A DNA stretch of 64,000 nucleotides from JBDSSS01 sp039928615 (GCA_039928615.1 JBDSSS010000044.1:4207-68206); one strand, 5' to 3'; positions 34,953 to 43,971 are shown, numbered from the stretch's first letter. Made by a program: numbers and translations. Notes: generated by a model not told the origin, from the sequence alone.

Positions 34953-36503
34953 GTGACGAACGCTGCCCCCTCCCCGGCCGCCGAACCCTCCGTCATCGAC
35001 GGCGCTGTCACCGCCGACACCGCCGACACCTCTGTCACCGACCACGAGCGAGCGACAGCAGGGTCGACTCCGGTGGCCGCGGAGCCGTCAACCCCGCCCG
35101 GGCACCGTTCGGCCATCCCGATCGCGCTCCGGCAGTCGCTCCCGGGAGTCGTGGCCGCCGTCTTCGTGGTCTCGGCCGCCAAGTCCGTCGGGGACCCGGA
35201 CACCTTCTGGCACATCGCCGCGGGTGACCGTCTGCGGGAGACCTGGGTCTTCACCGGCCCGGACCCGTGGAGCACGATGTCGAGCCAGCCGTGGCGCCTG
35301 CACGAGTGGCTGCCCGAGCTCGTGATGAGCGTGATGCGGCAGGCGCTGGGCCTGCCCGGGGTGTCCTGGCTGCTGCCCCTCGCCGCTGCAGGGTTCGCCG
35401 TCGCCGCGTGGCGCGCGGTGCGCAGCGAGGCGTCGCTGCTCATCGCCTCGATCGTCATGGCCCTCACCATGACCTCCCTCACGATCAGCCTGTCGCTGCG
35501 ACCCCAGATGGTGACCTTCACGCTCGCTGTCGTCACCACGCACGCCTGGCTCGGGACCGCGCGGGACGGGCGGGCCCGGTGGTGGCTCATCCCGCTGACG
35601 TGGCTGTGGGCGTGCAGCCACGGCATGTGGTTCGTCGGTCCGGCCGTGGGCGCCGTGGCGCTGCTCGGCATCCTGCTCGACGGGCGGGTGCGCGGACGGG
35701 CCTGGCTGCGGCTCGTCGGCGTCCCGGTCGGCTCGGTCGTGGCGGCAGCGCTGACCCCGGTCGGGCCCGGGCTGCTCCTCTCACCCGCGGCGGTGCGGGA
35801 GACGACGCAGTTCATCGAGGAGTGGCGCTCCCCCGCGCTCACCGATGCCAGCTTCGTCGCGTTCCTCGTGCTGGCCGGAGCGACGCTGCTCGTGTGGAGC
35901 CGGGGCCGCTACCGTCCCAGCTGGACCAGCCTGCTGCTGCTGGCCACCGCCACGGGCTTCGCACTGGTCTATGCGCGGACCATCCCGGTGGGGGCGGCTG
36001 TGCTGGCCCCCGTCGCCGCGGCGGCCCTGCAGGCGTCCTCCGGTCTGGCCCGCGAACCGGTCCGGCGTGCCGAGGTGGCCCTCACGCTGGGCCTGACCAT
36101 CGTCGGGCTCGTCATCGCCGCAGCCCTCGCCCCCTCGCGCGGCGCCCTCCCCGCCTGGGGGCCCAACGACCTCGACCCGGCGATCGCCGCCCTGCCGGCG
36201 GACACCGTCGTCTGCAACGACTACGGATCGGGCGGATGGCTGATCTACAGCCACCCCAACGTGCGGCCGGCCATCGACGGGCGGATCGAGGTCTACGCCG
36301 TCGACTACGTCCGGGCCTACCAGGCGTTCGAGACGGCGTCACCGGGCTGGCAGTCCTACCTCGCGCGCACGTCCTGCCACTGGGCGCTGCTGCCCACGGA
36401 CCTGCCGGTCACCGAGGCCCTGACGGCCCAGGCCGGCTGGGAGGTCGCCGACAGGGGCGCCGACCACGTCCTGCTCCGCGCACCCGACTCGAGCCCCCGC
36501 TGA
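34953..36503 (+). CDS. Polytopic membrane protein, GT-C-like
   Basis: A 516-residue integral membrane protein. A polar N-terminal segment of ~55 residues precedes about ten hydrophobic helices. The first loop has an acidic DPDTFWHIAAGDRLRETW motif near residue 75 and WRLHEWLPELVM near 110, reminiscent of GT-C glycosyltransferases and oligosaccharyltransferase-like proteins. The C-terminal ~110 residues (VVCNDYGSGGWLIYSHPNVRPAIDGRIEVY) should be outside the membrane. I do not recognise a named family. The GTG start overlaps the stop of a four-codon ORF whose ribosome-binding site AAAGGAGG is at 34923-34930; the gene itself has no closer site. A hairpin terminator follows. Confidence 0.75.
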   Translation: MTNAAPSPAAEPSVIDGAVTADTADTSVTDHERATAGSTPVAAEPSTPPGHRSAIPIALRQSLPGVVAAVFVVSAAKSVGDPDTFWHIAAGDRLRETWVFTGPDPWSTMSSQPWRLHEWLPELVMSVMRQALGLPGVSWLLPLAAAGFAVAAWRAVRSEASLLIASIVMALTMTSLTISLSLRPQMVTFTLAVVTTHAWLGTARDGRARWWLIPLTWLWACSHGMWFVGPAVGAVALLGILLDGRVRGRAWLRLVGVPVGSVVAAALTPVGPGLLLSPAAVRETTQFIEEWRSPALTDASFVAFLVLAGATLLVWSRGRYRPSWTSLLLLATATGFALVYARTIPVGAAVLAPVAAAALQASSGLAREPVRRAEVALTLGLTIVGLVIAAALAPSRGALPAWGPNDLDPAIAALPADTVVCNDYGSGGWLIYSHPNVRPAIDGRIEVYAVDYVRAYQAFETASPGWQSYLARTSCHWALLPTDLPVTEALTAQAGWEVADRGADHVLLRAPDSSPR

Positions 36504-36530
36504 GGTGGCTGTCCGGGCTCACCCCGGACA

Positions 36531-36572
36531 GAGGTATACCGCCCTCCCGTGGTCGGAAGGGCGGCATACCTC
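36531..36572. terminator. Bidirectional hairpin between convergent genes
   Basis: GAGGTATACCGCCCT pairs with AGGGCGGCATACCTC, a 15-bp stem with a single A-C mismatch and a 12-base loop. It serves the membrane protein gene and sahH, which converge here. The right arm contains the octamer CGGCATAC; the left arm carries one change from it. Confidence 0.75.
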
Positions 36573-36604
36573 AGGCTCTGGCGGGCCGAACGGTCCGCGG
36601 TCGC

Positions 36605-38056
36605 TCAGTAGCGGTAGTGCTCCGGCTTGTACGGGCCGGCGACGTCGACGCCGAGGTACTCGGCCTGGCCCTTGCTCAGCTCGGTGAGCCGGACGCCGAG
36701 GGCGTCGAGGTGCAGACGCGCGACCTTCTCGTCGAGGTGCTTCGGCAGGGTGTACACCTGCGTGTCGTAGTCACCGGTCTTGGTGAAGAGCTCGATCTGG
36801 GCGATCGTCTGGTTGGAGAAGCTGTTGCTCATCACGAAGCTCGGGTGACCCGTCGCGTTGCCGAGGTTCATCAGCCGGCCCTCGGAGAGCACGATGATGC
36901 TGCTGCCCGACTCGAAGGTCCACTCGTGGACCTGCGGCTTGATCTCGGTCTTCGTGATACCGGGAGTCCGGCCGAGGCCAGCCATGTCGATCTCGTTGTC
37001 GAAGTGGCCGATGTTGGCGACGATGGCCTTGTTCTTCATCCGCGCCATGTGCTCGGCGGTGATGACGTCGTAGCAGCCGGTCGTCGTGACGAAGATGTCG
37101 GCTGTCTCGACGACGTCCTCCATCGTGGCGACCTGGTAGCCCTCCATCGCGGCCTGCAGGGCGCAGATCGGGTCGATCTCGGTGACGATGACCCGGGCGC
37201 CCTGGCCACGAAGGGCCTCGGCGCAGCCCTTGCCGACGTCGCCGAAACCGGCGACGACGGTGACCTTGCCACCGATGAGCACGTCGGTGGCCCGGTTGAG
37301 CCCGTCGATGAGCGAGTGGCGGGTGCCGTAGGTGTTGTCGAACTTGCTCTTGGTCACCGCGTCGTTGACGTTGATCGCGGGGAAGAGCAGCTCGCCGGCC
37401 TCGGCGAGCTGGTACAGCCGGTGGACACCGGTCGTGGTCTCCTCGGTGACGCCCTTGATGCCGCCGGCGACCGTCGTCCACTTCTGCGGCTGTGCGCCGA
37501 GACCCGAGCGGACGAGCTCCTTGAAGACGCTGAACTCCTCGGAGTCCTCCTCGGTCGTCGGCGGCACCTGGCCGGCCTTCTCCCACTCGCGCCCCTTGTG
37601 GACGAGCATCGTGGCGTCGCCACCGTCGTCGAGGATCATGTTGGGACCGCGGACTTCGCCGTCGGCCCCGGCCGGCCAGGTGAGGATCTGGTCGGTGCAC
37701 CACCAGTACTCCGGCAGCGTCTCGCCCTTCCAGGCGAAGACCGGCACGCCCTGGAGGTCGTCGGCCGAGCCCTCGGGGCCGACGACGACGGCGGCAGCGG
37801 CCTCGTCCTGGGTCGAGTAGATGTTGCAGGAGGCCCAGCGGACCTCGGCACCGAGCGCGGTGAGCGTCTCGATGAGCACGGCGGTCTGGACCGTCATGTG
37901 GAGCGACCCGGCGATGCGTGCGCCCTTGAGCGGCTGGCTCGCGGCGAACTCCTCGCGGATCGACATCAGGCCGGGCATCTCGTGCTCGGCAAGTCGGAGC
38001 TGGTGACGGCCGGCCTCGGCGAGGCTCAGGTCGGCCACCTTGTAGTCAAAGGACAT
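36605..38056 (-). CDS. ahcY: Adenosylhomocysteinase
   Basis: A 483-residue S-adenosylhomocysteine hydrolase (SahH), which splits the methyltransferase by-product SAH into adenosine and homocysteine. The NAD-binding block VVAGFGDVGKGCAEAL near residue 265, the active-site blocks NINDAVTKSKFDN and YGTRHSLIDG near 225-245, and the C-terminus GVRLTELSKGQAEYLGVDVAGPYKPEHYRY are all intact. The length matches actinobacterial enzymes with the internal insertion. The ATG at 38056 has GGAAGAG upstream. It works in the same cycle as metY at 58.5 kb. Corresponds to Rv3248c near mtrA. Confidence 0.97.
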   Translation of the reverse strand: MSFDYKVADLSLAEAGRHQLRLAEHEMPGLMSIREEFAASQPLKGARIAGSLHMTVQTAVLIETLTALGAEVRWASCNIYSTQDEAAAAVVVGPEGSADDLQGVPVFAWKGETLPEYWWCTDQILTWPAGADGEVRGPNMILDDGGDATMLVHKGREWEKAGQVPPTTEEDSEEFSVFKELVRSGLGAQPQKWTTVAGGIKGVTEETTTGVHRLYQLAEAGELLFPAINVNDAVTKSKFDNTYGTRHSLIDGLNRATDVLIGGKVTVVAGFGDVGKGCAEALRGQGARVIVTEIDPICALQAAMEGYQVATMEDVVETADIFVTTTGCYDVITAEHMARMKNKAIVANIGHFDNEIDMAGLGRTPGITKTEIKPQVHEWTFESGSSIIVLSEGRLMNLGNATGHPSFVMSNSFSNQTIAQIELFTKTGDYDTQVYTLPKHLDEKVARLHLDALGVRLTELSKGQAEYLGVDVAGPYKPEHYRY

Positions 38057-38188
38057 GAGTCATCTCTTCCGTTGATTCCTGGGGTGTGCAGACCCGGCGC
38101 GCCCCTCTGGGCAGTTGTTGGGTCATCACCCACGCCGGCAGTCCCCCAGTCTAGCGACTGGGGGCGGCGGTCTCGAACCGGCGTCGAC

Positions 38189-39136
38189 TCAGCCCGTGAC
38201 GCTCCGGTCGAGGTCGGGCTCGACATACATGACGAGCTGGAGCTCGGGCACGGCCGCGCGGGCCGCCCGCTCGGCCGCGTCGATCGCCTCGGCGACGTCG
38301 TCGGCGTGGTCGGTGCGGGTCACCGCGATCTTGACGCCGACGAGCACCTCCTCCGGACCGAGGTGGAGGGTCTTCATGTGGATCAGCCGGTCGACCCCGT
38401 CGGTGCCGCTGATCGCCGCGGCGAGGGCCCGCTGGTGCTCGGGCGTCGCGGACTCACCGACGAGCAACGACTTCATCTCGATGGCGAGGGTGACCGCGAC
38501 CGCGACGAGGAGCAGCCCGATCATCGCCGTGCCGACCACGTCCCAGTAGCCGTTCTCGGTGAGCAGGGTCAGCCCGACGCCGAGCAGGGCGAAGACGAGA
38601 CCGATCAGCGCCGCGAAGTCCTCGAGCAGGATGACCGGCAGCTCCGGGGCCTTGGCCCGCCGGATGAACTCCGGCCAGGACCGCGAGCCTCGTGAGTGGT
38701 TGCTCTCGCGGACCGCGGTGCGGAAGGAGAACCCCTCCATGACGATGGCGGCGAGCAGGACCACGATCGGGACCCACCACCACCGGCTGTCGAGCAGCTG
38801 GTTGGGCACGCCCGAATGGGTCTCCTCGTACTTGTGGTACGCCTCGTAGAGGGCGAAGAGGCCACCGATGCTGAACAGGACGATCGAGACGACGAAGGCG
38901 TAGACGTAGCGCTCTCGGCCGAAGCCGAACGGGTGCTCCGGGGTGGCCTCCCGCTTGGCCTTCTTGCTCCCGAGCAGCAGCAGGCCCTGGTTGCCGGAGT
39001 CGGCCACCGAGTGCACCGCCTCGGCAAGCATCGAGCTGGCCCCGGTCAGCAGGAACGCGATGAACTTCGTGACCGCGATCCCGGAGTTGGCCAGCAGCGC
39101 GGCCATGACGGCCTTGTTTCCACCCTCGGTTGACAT
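38189..39136 (-). CDS. Cation diffusion facilitator (CDF) family transporter
   Basis: A 315-residue CDF transporter that exports divalent cations such as Zn2+, Co2+ or Mn2+ by proton exchange. Six hydrophobic helices are seen; helix 2 carries the metal site H42-x3-D46 (EAVHSVADSGNQ) and helix 5 carries LLEDFAALIG. The cytosolic C-terminal domain (~230-315) has the usual HLGPEEVLVGVKIAV strand. The HxxxD form is the variant found in many Zn/Co-type CDF proteins. The ATG at 39136 has TAGGCT seven bases upstream. It stands alone between sahH and mycothione reductase. Confidence 0.92.
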   Translation of the reverse strand: MSTEGGNKAVMAALLANSGIAVTKFIAFLLTGASSMLAEAVHSVADSGNQGLLLLGSKKAKREATPEHPFGFGRERYVYAFVVSIVLFSIGGLFALYEAYHKYEETHSGVPNQLLDSRWWWVPIVVLLAAIVMEGFSFRTAVRESNHSRGSRSWPEFIRRAKAPELPVILLEDFAALIGLVFALLGVGLTLLTENGYWDVVGTAMIGLLLVAVAVTLAIEMKSLLVGESATPEHQRALAAAISGTDGVDRLIHMKTLHLGPEEVLVGVKIAVTRTDHADDVAEAIDAAERAARAAVPELQLVMYVEPDLDRSVTG

Positions 39137-39143
39137 GGCGACC

Positions 39144-39149
39144 AGCCTA
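39144..39149 (-). promoter_or_regulatory. Candidate -10 box for a leaderless CDF transcript
   Basis: On the minus strand TAGGCT is followed by seven bases and the ATG at 39136. Confidence 0.5.
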
Positions 39150-39196
39150 GGGGCACCCAGCCACCGTTCAGGAACGGGCCTCGCCGGGCCCGCCCC

Positions 39197-40591
39197 TCAG
39201 TCCTCGTCGGTGTCGAGCTCGAGCCCGAGCAGCGCGTTCTCGACCACCTCGGCGAGCGCCGGGTGGATCCAGTACTGGCCCCGCGCCACCAGCTGGGCGG
39301 GCGTGCCGAAGGCCATCGCCTGGATGAGCGGCTGGATCAGGGTCGTCGCGTGCGGGCCCATCAGGTGCGCACCGAGGAGCAGGCCGGTGGCGGGGTCGGC
39401 GATCACCTTGCAGACGCTCGTCGTGTCCTCCATCGCCCAGCCGTATGCCGTGTCGCCGTACGACTGGATCTTCGTCACGTGCCGCAGACCCCGCGCCAGG
39501 CACTCCTGCTCGGTCAGGCCGACGCTCGCGACCTGGGGATGGCTGAAGATCCCCGAGGGCACGTGGTCGTGCGGGAAGCCACGCAGGTCCTCCGGGTGGA
39601 CAAGGTTGTGGGCGACGGCCCGGGCCTCGGCGTTGGCGACGTGCTTGAGCTGGTGGGTCGAGCTGACGTCGCCGAGCGACCAGACCCCGTCGGCGGTGGT
39701 GCGCCCGAAGTCGTCGACGGCGACGCGACCATCGGGCTGGCAGCGCACCCCCGCGAGCTCGAGCCCGAGGTCGGTCGAGTTCGGGGTGCGCCCCGTCGCG
39801 ACGAGGAGCAGGTCGGTCTCGAGCGAGCCGTCGGCGCCGAGGTCGAGGCGGGCCCCACCGTCGGTGCCGAGCGGCTCGAGCCCATGCAGCTCGACGCCGG
39901 TGCGGACGTCCCACCGGCCGCGTGCGATCGCGGTGAAACGGCGGGACAGGTCGTCGTCGAGCTGGCGGAGCAGCTGGGGTCCGCGCACGAGGACGGTGAC
40001 CTGCACGCCGAGGGAGGAGAAGACGTGCGCCATTTCGACCGCGATGTAACCGCCACCGACGATCGCCATCCGCTCGGGCAGGGCCTCGATGCGCATCACC
40101 GTGTCGGACGTGTGGAAGGCCACGCCCGAGTCCCGGACGAGGTCGGGGACGTGCGGGTGCGCGCCCGTGGCGACGACGACCTGGTCTGCCGTCAGGGTTG
40201 CCGTGGTGCCGTCGTGGAGGTCGACCGTCAGCTCGCGCTCGCCGGTGAAGCGGGCCCGACCCAGGAGGGCCGTCGTGTTGGGACCGACGATCCGCCAGTT
40301 CTTCCCACCCTCGGCGATGGGGTCGATCCGGGTGAAGACCCGGTCGCGGATGTCCTGCCAGCGCACGGCGTCGACGCGCCCGTCGACGCCGAAGCGCCCG
40401 GCGCCACGGATCGTGTCGGCCACCTCAGCGGCATACACGAACATCTTCGTCGGGATGCAGCCGACGTTGAGGCAGGTGCCGCCGAACACCCCCGACTCGA
40501 TGATCGCGACGCGCTTGTCGTCGAACTCCGGGGTCACGAGGGAGTTGCCCGATCCGGTGCCGATGATGGCGAGGTCGAAGTGCTCAGTCAC
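39197..40591 (-). CDS. mtr: Mycothione reductase
   Basis: A 464-residue flavoprotein disulfide reductase. It has the FAD motif IIGTGSGNS at ~9-17, the redox-active pair in GGTCLNVGCIPTK near residues 37-49, the NADPH fold VGGGYIAVEMAHVFSSLG near 175, and the C-terminal HPALAEVVENAL active-site histidine region. The family keeps mycothiol, the actinobacterial thiol, reduced; the GTGSGN variant and length match mycothione reductase rather than lipoamide dehydrogenase. The GTG start at 40591 has TAGGGT six bases upstream. It is a strong marker that the organism makes mycothiol. Confidence 0.93.
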   Translation of the reverse strand: MTEHFDLAIIGTGSGNSLVTPEFDDKRVAIIESGVFGGTCLNVGCIPTKMFVYAAEVADTIRGAGRFGVDGRVDAVRWQDIRDRVFTRIDPIAEGGKNWRIVGPNTTALLGRARFTGERELTVDLHDGTTATLTADQVVVATGAHPHVPDLVRDSGVAFHTSDTVMRIEALPERMAIVGGGYIAVEMAHVFSSLGVQVTVLVRGPQLLRQLDDDLSRRFTAIARGRWDVRTGVELHGLEPLGTDGGARLDLGADGSLETDLLLVATGRTPNSTDLGLELAGVRCQPDGRVAVDDFGRTTADGVWSLGDVSSTHQLKHVANAEARAVAHNLVHPEDLRGFPHDHVPSGIFSHPQVASVGLTEQECLARGLRHVTKIQSYGDTAYGWAMEDTTSVCKVIADPATGLLLGAHLMGPHATTLIQPLIQAMAFGTPAQLVARGQYWIHPALAEVVENALLGLELDTDED

Positions 40592-40597
40592 ACGAGC

Positions 40598-40603
40598 ACC
40601 CTA
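40598..40603 (-). promoter_or_regulatory. Candidate -10 box for leaderless mtr transcript
   Basis: On the minus strand TAGGGT is followed by six bases and the GTG at 40591. It lies in the 13-base gap after the SIS-protein gene, so mtr may have its own promoter despite the tight spacing. Confidence 0.45.
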
Positions 40604-40604
40604 G

Positions 40605-41786
40605 TCACCGCGAGCGCGAGCCCCGGAGCAGCCGTACGTGCGGTGAGGTGGCCGGGTCGAATCCGTGGCCGATCGCGAGGTAGGTCGCGGCGAAGTCGGT
40701 GAGGGCGACGTGCCACGCGAGCCGCAGCAACGGGTCGGTGTCGAGGGCGTCGACGTGCGAGACCCGGACCCCGGCGTCGCGGGCGGCCTCCACGACGGTG
40801 TCCACGAGCTCGCGCTCGGGGTCGGCCCCGTCGGCCGCAGCACGACGGGGGGTGCGACGGTGCTCGCTGTCGCCCTCCCCCAGCATGACGAGGCGCAGCG
40901 GTGGGGCCGTGGGGCCGTCGAGGAACGGGTCGGCGAAGAGATCGTCGCCACCGCCGTCTCCCCCCTCGCCGCCGGCCAGCGGACCGTCGAAGCACGCGAC
41001 GATCTGGCTGGCCATGTCGGGGAGGGTCCCCGATGCCACGGGGACCCGCCCGGTGCGGCCGAACATCGCCGCGGCCCGCCGGGCGGCCACGCCGCCGAAA
41101 GCCCCGACGCCGAGCACGATCGCGATGGACTCCGCCACCTCGGTGGCGAGGATCTTGGCCGGGTTGACGAACGACTCGGAGCCCGGTCGCGCGTCCTGCG
41201 CCCGCGCGTCGAGGACGTCGGCGATCCGGGCGAGGCAGTCGGCGCCGGTCCCGGCCAGCCCCAGCACCTCGGCGGCGAGGAGCACCGGCGTGGCCTGCGC
41301 CCACATCGAGGTGCGGGAGGTCGACCCGGGGGCCGAGACGGGCACGTGGACACCGCGCGCCCGGGCCGACACCTCGGCCAGCGGGGAGTCGGGCGCTCCG
41401 ACGGTGAGCAGCATCGCGCCCCGCCGGGCCGCCTCGGCCGCGAGGTCGAGCGACTGCGACGCCCGGCCCGACTGCGAGACCGCGACGACGAGGTCGAGAG
41501 ACCCGACCCAACCCGGCAGGGGTCCCGAGCGGCAGCTCTCGACGGGGACGGCGCCGCTACCGCGGGTGGCCGCCTCGAAGAGGTCGGCGACAGCAGCCGA
41601 CCCGCCCGTGGCCGCGACGACGACGCCACGAGGGTTGAGCCCGTCGAGGCGGTGCAGACCAGCGTCCTGCGCGGCGGCGGCCGTGCGGCGCACCTGGGCA
41701 CCCGCACCGGCGAGGGCACGGAGGGTGTCGCCCCGGTCGAGCCGGGCGATCTGCTCCTCGTCGTCGAGCCGCGCCTCGTCGAACAT
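40605..41786 (-). CDS. SIS domain protein, phosphoglucose/phosphomannose isomerase-like
   Basis: A 393-residue protein with two SIS folds. Residues ~50-160 have GVVVAATGGSAAVADLF and DLVVAVSQSGRASQSLDLA, the phosphosugar-binding serines of SIS domains, and the C-terminal half resembles the bifunctional phosphoglucose/phosphomannose isomerase C-terminal domain. It sits in the conserved manB operon, in the Rv3256c position, so a role in mannose phosphate supply for GDP-mannose is plausible but not shown. The N-terminus LDDEEQIARLDRGDTLRALAGAG is normal for the family. It follows the Trm112-like gene by 11 bases. Confidence 0.88.
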   Translation of the reverse strand: MFDEARLDDEEQIARLDRGDTLRALAGAGAQVRRTAAAAQDAGLHRLDGLNPRGVVVAATGGSAAVADLFEAATRGSGAVPVESCRSGPLPGWVGSLDLVVAVSQSGRASQSLDLAAEAARRGAMLLTVGAPDSPLAEVSARARGVHVPVSAPGSTSRTSMWAQATPVLLAAEVLGLAGTGADCLARIADVLDARAQDARPGSESFVNPAKILATEVAESIAIVLGVGAFGGVAARRAAAMFGRTGRVPVASGTLPDMASQIVACFDGPLAGGEGGDGGGDDLFADPFLDGPTAPPLRLVMLGEGDSEHRRTPRRAAADGADPERELVDTVVEAARDAGVRVSHVDALDTDPLLRLAWHVALTDFAATYLAIGHGFDPATSPHVRLLRGSRSR

Positions 41787-41797
41787 CCCCGGGCCGG

Positions 41798-42016
41798 TCA
41801 GTCGCCGAGCGGGCGGGCGAGCTCGACGAGCAGGACCGGCACACCGTCATCGACGGTGTAGGCGAGCGAGCATGCGGGACAGTGCAGCTCGGCGCCGTCG
41901 CTGCCCCGCGAGTCGGTCAGCAGGCCGGTGCAACGTGGGCACCGGATGATGTCGCGGAGCCAGGGCTCGATGCCGCCTGCGGCACTTCCTGCGTGCTCGG
42001 TCGTGCTGTCGCTCAT
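41798..42016 (-). CDS. Trm112-like zinc-ribbon protein
   Basis: A 72-residue Trm112/YcaR-type protein. Two CxxC pairs, C26/C29 and C46/C49, make a small zinc ribbon (RDIIRCPRCTGLL and LHCPACSLAYTVDDGVPVLL). Trm112 proteins often activate methyltransferases, but the bacterial form in this operon has no proven partner. Its ATG overlaps the manB stop by four bases, so translation is coupled to manB, and the SIS gene follows at once. Confidence 0.88.
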   Translation of the reverse strand: MSDSTTEHAGSAAGGIEPWLRDIIRCPRCTGLLTDSRGSDGAELHCPACSLAYTVDDGVPVLLVELARPLGD

Positions 42017-43449
42017 GACTCTCCTCCGTTGCTGCGGATCAGCGCGAGCAGCTCGTCACGGATCCGTTCCATGGTCTCACGATCGGCTGCCTCGACGTTG
42101 AGCCGGAGCAGGGGCTCGGTGTTGGACGCCCGGACGTTGAACCACCACGACGGCGCCTCCCCCGGGGTGGCGCTCACCGTGAGCCCGTCGAGCTCGTCGG
42201 TGCCGGCGGCGCGCTGCGTCGCCCACCCGCGGATCCGCTCGACCGCGGCCACCTGGTCGCCCACCGTGCTGTTGATCTCGCCCGAGGCCACGTAGCGCTC
42301 GAACTGGTCGGTGAGCGCCGTCAGCGGGCCGGGCTGCTCACCGAGGGCCGCGAGCACGTGCAGCGCGGCCAGCATGCCGGTGTCGGCGAACCAGAAGTCG
42401 CGGAAGTAGTAGTGCGCCGAGTGCTCACCGCCGAAGACGGCCCCGGACCGGGCCATCTCCCCCTTGATGAAGGAGTGGCCGACGCGAGTTCGCAGCGGGG
42501 TGGCGCCGTGCTCCCTGACGATCTCGGCGACGGCGGCACTGGAGATGACGTTGTGCACGATCGTCACGTCGGACTCCCCACCGGCCCGGGCCCGGGCGAT
42601 CTCCCGGGTCGCCACGAGTCCGGTGATCGCCGAGGGAGAGACGGGCCGGCCGTCGGCGTCGACGACGAAGCACCGGTCGGCGTCGCCGTCGAAGGCGAGA
42701 CCGAGGTCGGCGCCGTGCTCGACGACGGCGGCCTGGAGGTCGACGAGGTTGGCCGGGTCGAGCGGGTTGGCCTCGTGGTTGGGGAAGGTCCCGTCGAGCT
42801 CGAAGTAGAGCGGGATGACCGTGAGCGGCAGGGCGGGGAGGCCGGCGCCGGTCCCGAGCACGGCTGGCACGGTGTGGCCGCCCATCCCGTTGCCCGCGTC
42901 GACGACGACCGTCAGCGGCCGCGACCCGGAGATGTCGACGAGCCCGCGAAGGAAGGCGGCGTAGTCGGCGAGCACGTCCTGCTCGCGCAGGGCCCCCTGC
43001 GCCTCCCGCGGGTCCGGGAGGCTCGACCCGCTGTCGAGCAGCCACTGGGCCAGGTCCCGGATCTCGACGAGACCCGAGTCCTGGCCGACGGGCCGGGCCG
43101 CGGACCGGCACAGCTTGATCCCGTTGTAGGCCGCTGGGTTGTGGCTCGCGGTGAACATCGCCCCGGGCAGGTCGAGAGCGCCGCTCGCGTAGTAGAGGCC
43201 GTCGGTGGAGCAGAGCCCGATGAGGGTGACGTCGACGCCGCGGGAGGTGACGCCGTCGGCGAAGGCACGGGAGAGGTCAGGGGAGCTCTGACGCATGTCG
43301 TGTCCGACGACCACGCCACGCTGGCCGTCGGGGATCACGACGACCTCGGCGAAGGCCGCACCGATCGCGCGCGCGACCTCGGGAGAGAGCTGCTCGGGGA
43401 CGAGTCCCCGGACGTCGTAGGCCTTGATGAAGTCTGCGAGGGTCGGCAC
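42013..43449 (-). CDS. manB: Phosphomannomutase/phosphoglucomutase ManB
   Basis: A 478-residue alpha-D-phosphohexomutase that interconverts mannose-6-phosphate and mannose-1-phosphate for GDP-mannose. The catalytic phosphoserine loop is FTASHNPAAYNGIKL near residues 101-115, the magnesium loop is DGDADRC near 255, the sugar-binding loop is GGEHSAHYYFRD near 342, and the phosphate-binding loop is VRASNTEPLLRLN near 445. The GTG start at 43449 has TAGAGT seven bases upstream. It is the first gene of manB-trm112-SIS, the same as Rv3257c-Rv3256c. Confidence 0.95.
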   Translation of the reverse strand: MPTLADFIKAYDVRGLVPEQLSPEVARAIGAAFAEVVVIPDGQRGVVVGHDMRQSSPDLSRAFADGVTSRGVDVTLIGLCSTDGLYYASGALDLPGAMFTASHNPAAYNGIKLCRSAARPVGQDSGLVEIRDLAQWLLDSGSSLPDPREAQGALREQDVLADYAAFLRGLVDISGSRPLTVVVDAGNGMGGHTVPAVLGTGAGLPALPLTVIPLYFELDGTFPNHEANPLDPANLVDLQAAVVEHGADLGLAFDGDADRCFVVDADGRPVSPSAITGLVATREIARARAGGESDVTIVHNVISSAAVAEIVREHGATPLRTRVGHSFIKGEMARSGAVFGGEHSAHYYFRDFWFADTGMLAALHVLAALGEQPGPLTALTDQFERYVASGEINSTVGDQVAAVERIRGWATQRAAGTDELDGLTVSATPGEAPSWWFNVRASNTEPLLRLNVEAADRETMERIRDELLALIRSNGGES

Positions 43450-43456
43450 GGCGACG

Positions 43457-43462
43457 ACTCTA
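43457..43462 (-). promoter_or_regulatory. Candidate -10 box for manB operon
   Basis: On the minus strand TAGAGT is followed by seven bases and the GTG at 43449. It lies in the gap after the DUF3499 gene. Confidence 0.5.
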
Positions 43463-43466
43463 GTGC

Positions 43467-43886
43467 TCAGCTGTCGCGCAGGATGCGCAGGTGACCGCGC
43501 CGACCCGCCTCGACGGCGCCCGAGCCGGCCTCGGTCGCGGCCTGGCTGCGGGCCGGGCCGCGCTCCACCGACGCCTCGGCCGCGCGGCTCTCCGCACCGG
43601 GGCGCGGCGTGCGGGGACGGCCGGCCTCACGCACGGCGTCGGCGAGGGCGAGCAGGTCGTCGCTGGCGAGGGCCGGCTCCGGATAGTCGCCGCCGAGGCG
43701 CACGACGTCCCAGCCCCGCGGCGCCGTCATCCGCTCGGCATGCTCGCGGCAGAGGTCGTAGGTGTGCGGCTCGGCGTACGTCGCGAGCGGGCCGAGCACG
43801 ACGGCGCGGTCGGCGTAGGCGTAGGTGAGGGTCGCCACGGCCGGACGGGCGCACCCCGTCTTGGAACATCCTCGAGTCAGACCCAC
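43467..43886 (-). CDS. DUF3499 family protein
   Basis: A 139-residue protein of the actinobacterial DUF3499 family (Rv3258c position). The conserved N-terminal ~60 residues are GLTRGCSKTGCARPAVATLTYAYADRAVVLGPLATYAEPHTYDLCREHAERMTAPRGWDVVRL. Cysteines at ~7, 12 and 45 plus a histidine suggest a small metal site. The C-terminal half is a disordered Arg/Ala/Glu tail. Function is unknown. The GTG at 43886 gives the family's short N-terminus; TAGAGT lies eight bases upstream. It precedes manB by 17 bases and is divergent from the zincin-like gene. Confidence 0.85.
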   Translation of the reverse strand: MGLTRGCSKTGCARPAVATLTYAYADRAVVLGPLATYAEPHTYDLCREHAERMTAPRGWDVVRLGGDYPEPALASDDLLALADAVREAGRPRTPRPGAESRAAEASVERGPARSQAATEAGSGAVEAGRRGHLRILRDS

Positions 43887-43894
43887 GATCGTCG

Positions 43895-43900
43895 ACTCTA
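43895..43900 (-). promoter_or_regulatory. Candidate -10 box for DUF3499 gene
   Basis: On the minus strand TAGAGT is followed by eight bases and the GTG at 43886. Confidence 0.4.
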
Positions 43901-43971
43901 GTCGGGGTCGCGGGCGCCACCGAGCCACCACGCCGGGGCCGGGTGAGGCGCTCGGGGCGCGTGGCGAGAAC

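Noticed and set aside
38057..38188. SAH riboswitch upstream of sahH
   Set aside because: I looked for the conserved SAH aptamer core in the leader and did not find it; only a TAGACT and GC-rich stems are present.
35267..38695. An 1142-codon plus-strand open frame spanning the membrane protein gene, sahH and the CDF gene
   Set aside because: It runs through three real genes in other frames and reads as biased low-complexity sequence.
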